Shown here: piece after piece, positions 62,074 through 64,000 of the stretch
Layout: each line of letters opens with the position of its first letter
How positions within the stretch are numbered: the first letter of the stretch is position 1
Source of the DNA: Tistrella mobilis KA081020-065
GTDB lineage: Bacteria > Pseudomonadota > Alphaproteobacteria > Tistrellales > Tistrellaceae
Direction of reading: 5' to 3'
DNA length: 64,000 bases
Assembly: GCF_000264455.2 (NCBI RefSeq)
Contig: NC_017956.1
Span: 248,001 to 312,000 of the forward strand
The notes under the pieces: generated by a model
Databases searched by the model: none
The model's input: only the letters and a program-made list of their open reading frames with translations
Told to the model about the DNA's origin: nothing
Program-made: the position numbers and the translations under genes

Positions 62074-63414
62074 TCAGACGTTGAGCAGCAGGCACTCCCG
62101 TTCCCACGAGGAGATCACGCTGGAATAGGCGTCGTATTCGGCCTCCTTGACGGCGATCAGCACCTTCACGAAGCGTTCGCCCAGAAGCTCGACCAGCGGA
62201 TCGCAATCTGCCAGCTGCGACAGCGCATCGGGCAGGTGGCGGGGCAGGCCATGGGCACGGACATAGGCCGATCCGCGCAGCGGTTCGGTGGGCGTCAGCC
62301 CCTCCATCATGCCCAGATAGCCGCAGGCCAGGCTGGCGGCGATGGCGAGATAGGGATTGGCATCAGCACCCGGCACCCGGTTTTCGATCCGCCGGGCATC
62401 GGGCTCTGAATGCGGCACGCGCAGGCCGCAGGTCCGGTTCTCGTAGCCCCAGTCGACATTGATCGGCGCATCGGAATGGCGGATCAGCCGACGGTAGCTG
62501 TTCACATTGGGCGCGATCAGCGGCATCACCGCCGGCAGGTATTTCTGCAGGCCGGCAATGAAGCCGTAGAGCAGTTCCGAACTGGCTCCGCCTTCACCGA
62601 CGAACAGGTTCCGCCCGGTTTCGACATCGGTCAGCGACTGATGGATGTGCATGGCGCTGCCCGGCTCGCGCTGCATGGGCTTCGCCATGAAGGTCGCATA
62701 GACCTTGTGCCGGATCGCCGCCTCGCGGACGGTGCGCTTGAACAGGAAGGTCTGGTCGGCCAGCTCCAGCGGGTTGCCGTGGTTGAAGTTGATCTCCATC
62801 TGTGCGGCACCCGCCTCGTGGGTCAGGGTGTCGATGTCGATCTCCTGCGCTTCACAGAAGTCGTACATCTCTTCGAACAGGGGATCGAACTCGTTGACGG
62901 CATCGATACCGAAGGCCTGGCGCCCGGTCTCGGGCCGGCCGCTGCGGCCGACCGGCGGCTCCAGCGGGTAGTCGGGGTCGTGGTTGATCTTGACCAGGAA
63001 GAATTCCAGCTCCGGCGCCACCACCGGGGCCCAGCCCTTGTCGGCGAAGCGCTGAAGCACCCGGCGCAGCACGTAGCGTGGGGCGATGTCGCAGGGGCGG
63101 CCGTCGAGATAATAGCAGTCGCACAGCACCTGGGCGGTGGCGTCGACATACCAGGGAACCTTGCGGATGGAGTTCTCGTCGGGCTTCATCCAGACATCGG
63201 GCATCGCCTCGTCGGTGATGTCCTCGTCGGGGTATTCCCCGGTGACCGTCTGGGTGAAGACCGGTTCCGGCAGCCGGAGCCCGTGGCTCGTCAGGCTGCG
63301 GACGAATTTGTCGGCGGGCAGGATCTTGCCGCGGGCCACCCCGCTCAGATCCGGCACCAGGCATTCGATTTCGGTGATCGCGTTGGCTTTGAGCCAGTCC
63401 GCAAGGCTGTCCAT
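62074..63414 (-). CDS. puuA: Glutamine synthetase family protein, gamma-glutamylputrescine synthetase (PuuA/SpuI)-like
   Basis: A 446-residue ATP-dependent ligase of the glutamine synthetase fold. The N-terminal beta-grasp part has LADWLKANAITEIECLVPDLSGVARGK; the catalytic metal ligands are in APELEFFLVK and AGAAQMEINFNHGNPLELADQ (about residues 130-240); the ammonia and adenylate region includes PGSAMHIHQSL, APNVNSYRRLI and NRVPGADANPYLAIAASLACGY. It shows features of PuuA and SpuI, which join glutamate to putrescine in the first step of the glutamylated putrescine pathway. It lies next to potFGHI, so this assignment is sensible. A hairpin follows it. Confidence 0.85.
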   Translation of the reverse strand: MDSLADWLKANAITEIECLVPDLSGVARGKILPADKFVRSLTSHGLRLPEPVFTQTVTGEYPDEDITDEAMPDVWMKPDENSIRKVPWYVDATAQVLCDCYYLDGRPCDIAPRYVLRRVLQRFADKGWAPVVAPELEFFLVKINHDPDYPLEPPVGRSGRPETGRQAFGIDAVNEFDPLFEEMYDFCEAQEIDIDTLTHEAGAAQMEINFNHGNPLELADQTFLFKRTVREAAIRHKVYATFMAKPMQREPGSAMHIHQSLTDVETGRNLFVGEGGASSELLYGFIAGLQKYLPAVMPLIAPNVNSYRRLIRHSDAPINVDWGYENRTCGLRVPHSEPDARRIENRVPGADANPYLAIAASLACGYLGMMEGLTPTEPLRGSAYVRAHGLPRHLPDALSQLADCDPLVELLGERFVKVLIAVKEAEYDAYSSVISSWERECLLLNV

Positions 63415-63736
63415 GAACCACCCGAAGCTGAGAGAACCCCGCATCCGGTGCCATGCAACCGGCGCCGCCCGCCTCCCCACGAAGGCGCCGTCATCCGGCC
63501 GCATACCGTGCTCCCGCCGAAGGGCAGCCGGATCGGACCGGCCGTCGGGGAGGACGTGGATGCGAGGGGCCTGTCCGCCGGGTGCGGTGGGCGCGTAAGG
63601 GGGCCGGGCGGCCGGAAAAACCTGAAGAAGAACTGGACCGGGCGTCCGGACGGTGGGCCTGGCGGACCGACACGTTACCCGTCAAGGATAAGCCGGCCGC
63701 GATCGGGCTGGCAAGGGGCCCGCAAAGCCGGTGCCC
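63415..63736. other. Gap between tRNA-Arg and puuA
   Basis: No gene was recognised. It must hold the puuA promoter but no convincing -35/-10 pair was seen. Inverted segments such as CGGCGCC/GGCGCCG (near 63461-63488) are present. Open frames on either strand here have no ribosome binding site and no domain. Confidence 0.4.
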
Positions 63737-63776
63737 CAAAAGAAACAGGGGACCAGCCTGCTCGGCTGGTCCCCTG
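63737..63776 (-). terminator. Rho-independent terminator of tRNA-Arg
   Basis: A perfect 13-bp stem, CAGGGGACCAGCC (63746-63758) and GGCTGGTCCCCTG (63764-63776), with a run of T (TTTCTTTT on the minus strand, 63745-63738). It sits three bases after the encoded CCA of the tRNA. Confidence 0.9.
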
Positions 63777-63778
63777 AA

Positions 63779-63855
63779 TGGCGCACCGGGGAAGATTCGA
63801 ACTCCCGACCCCCAGATTCGTAGTCTGATGCTCTATCCAACTGAGCTACCGGTGC
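63779..63855 (-). tRNA. tRNA-Arg (anticodon ACG)
   Basis: The minus strand folds into a full cloverleaf of 77 nt including an encoded CCA. Acceptor GCACCGG pairs with CCGGTGC; D-arm GCTC AGTTGGAT AGAGC; anticodon stem TCAGA/TCTGG with loop CTACGAA giving anticodon ACG (reads CGT, CGC and CGA after inosine modification); T-arm GGGAG TTCGAAT CTTCC. A terminator follows immediately. Confidence 0.95.
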
Positions 63856-64000
63856 GTATCCGTCCTCATCTTCGGTGGTGTTCGGAGCATCGTCCGGGCC
63901 ACCTCGTCGGGACGGGCGGAACTTAAGGCGGGGCGGCGGGGAATGCAAGCGAAATGTGGCGATTTCTTGAACCCCCCGCCATGCCGGCGTCAGACGTGAT
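63856..64000. other. Right edge, upstream of tRNA-Arg
   Basis: Only the promoter region of the tRNA gene and the window edge; no gene can be called in these 145 bases. Confidence 0.5.

Noticed and set aside
63700-63736. Sigma-54-like TGGC...GCA sequence
   Set aside because: The spacing and second element are poor and it points away from puuA.
63682-63948. An open frame covering the tRNA-Arg region
   Set aside because: It simply reads through the tRNA gene and its terminator; the tRNA cloverleaf is complete.

Overview
The window is high-GC DNA (roughly two thirds G+C, except 46.3-50.4 kb) packed with alphaproteobacterial gene families: TRAP transporters, a DUF1127 protein beside a GcvA-like LysR regulator, a DmeF-type metal exporter, an RhtX/FptX-like siderophore permease, and Pot polyamine uptake next to a gamma-glutamylputrescine synthetase-like enzyme. 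A free-living, metabolically versatile member of the Rhodospirillales (for example a Tistrella-like organism) fits best. That placement is inference. No rRNA, CRISPR array, integrase or transposase was seen.

Layout. 0-7.2 kb: truncated mtgA (minus) facing away from a 2,224-residue autotransporter adhesin. 7.2-12.1 kb: divergent thioesterase/MarR pair, a LOG-family enzyme, and the first TRAP transporter (dctP-Q-M) closed by a clear terminator. 12.1-15.8 kb: DUF1127 protein and LysR, a secreted protein of unknown function, and an orphan cysA. 15.8-20.8 kb: AlkC-like/MarR operon, alpha/beta hydrolase plus Baeyer-Villiger-type monooxygenase, and a divergent TetR with an operator between. 20.8-28.3 kb: katA with an OxyR-type site, then a ferric-siderophore uptake group (FAD monooxygenase, MFS permease, TonB receptor, AraC regulator). 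28.2-35.3 kb: dmeF, LCM-type methyltransferase, oxyR, proS of archaeal/eukaryotic type, PAS_5 and DUF983 proteins, and a MarR.

35.3-45.8 kb is a coherent uptake and catabolic locus. A GntR regulator faces a class II aldolase, a peptide-type ABC transporter (binding protein, two permeases, fused double ATPase), a GhrA-like dehydrogenase, an acetylpolyamine-amidohydrolase-like deacetylase and a class III aminotransferase. Several genes overlap by ATGA. 46.3-50.4 kb is a low-GC polysaccharide patch (flippase, pyruvyltransferase-like protein, glycosyltransferase). 50.5-57.1 kb holds an orphan Cas2-fold (SinR-like) protein, then a FadR-type regulator with a second TRAP transporter, a phosphotransferase and a divergent enoyl-CoA hydratase. 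57.2-63.9 kb carries a small unknown gene, potI-H-G-F, a PuuA-like glutamine synthetase and tRNA-Arg(ACG), the last three minus-strand units ending in recognisable terminators.

Working together: OxyR probably controls katA from a distance of about 8 kb; Pot and PuuA import and glutamylate putrescine; the 35-46 kb locus may import and deacylate a related amine. Many regulators sit next to clear dyads, so much of this window looks like ligand-inducible accessory metabolism.
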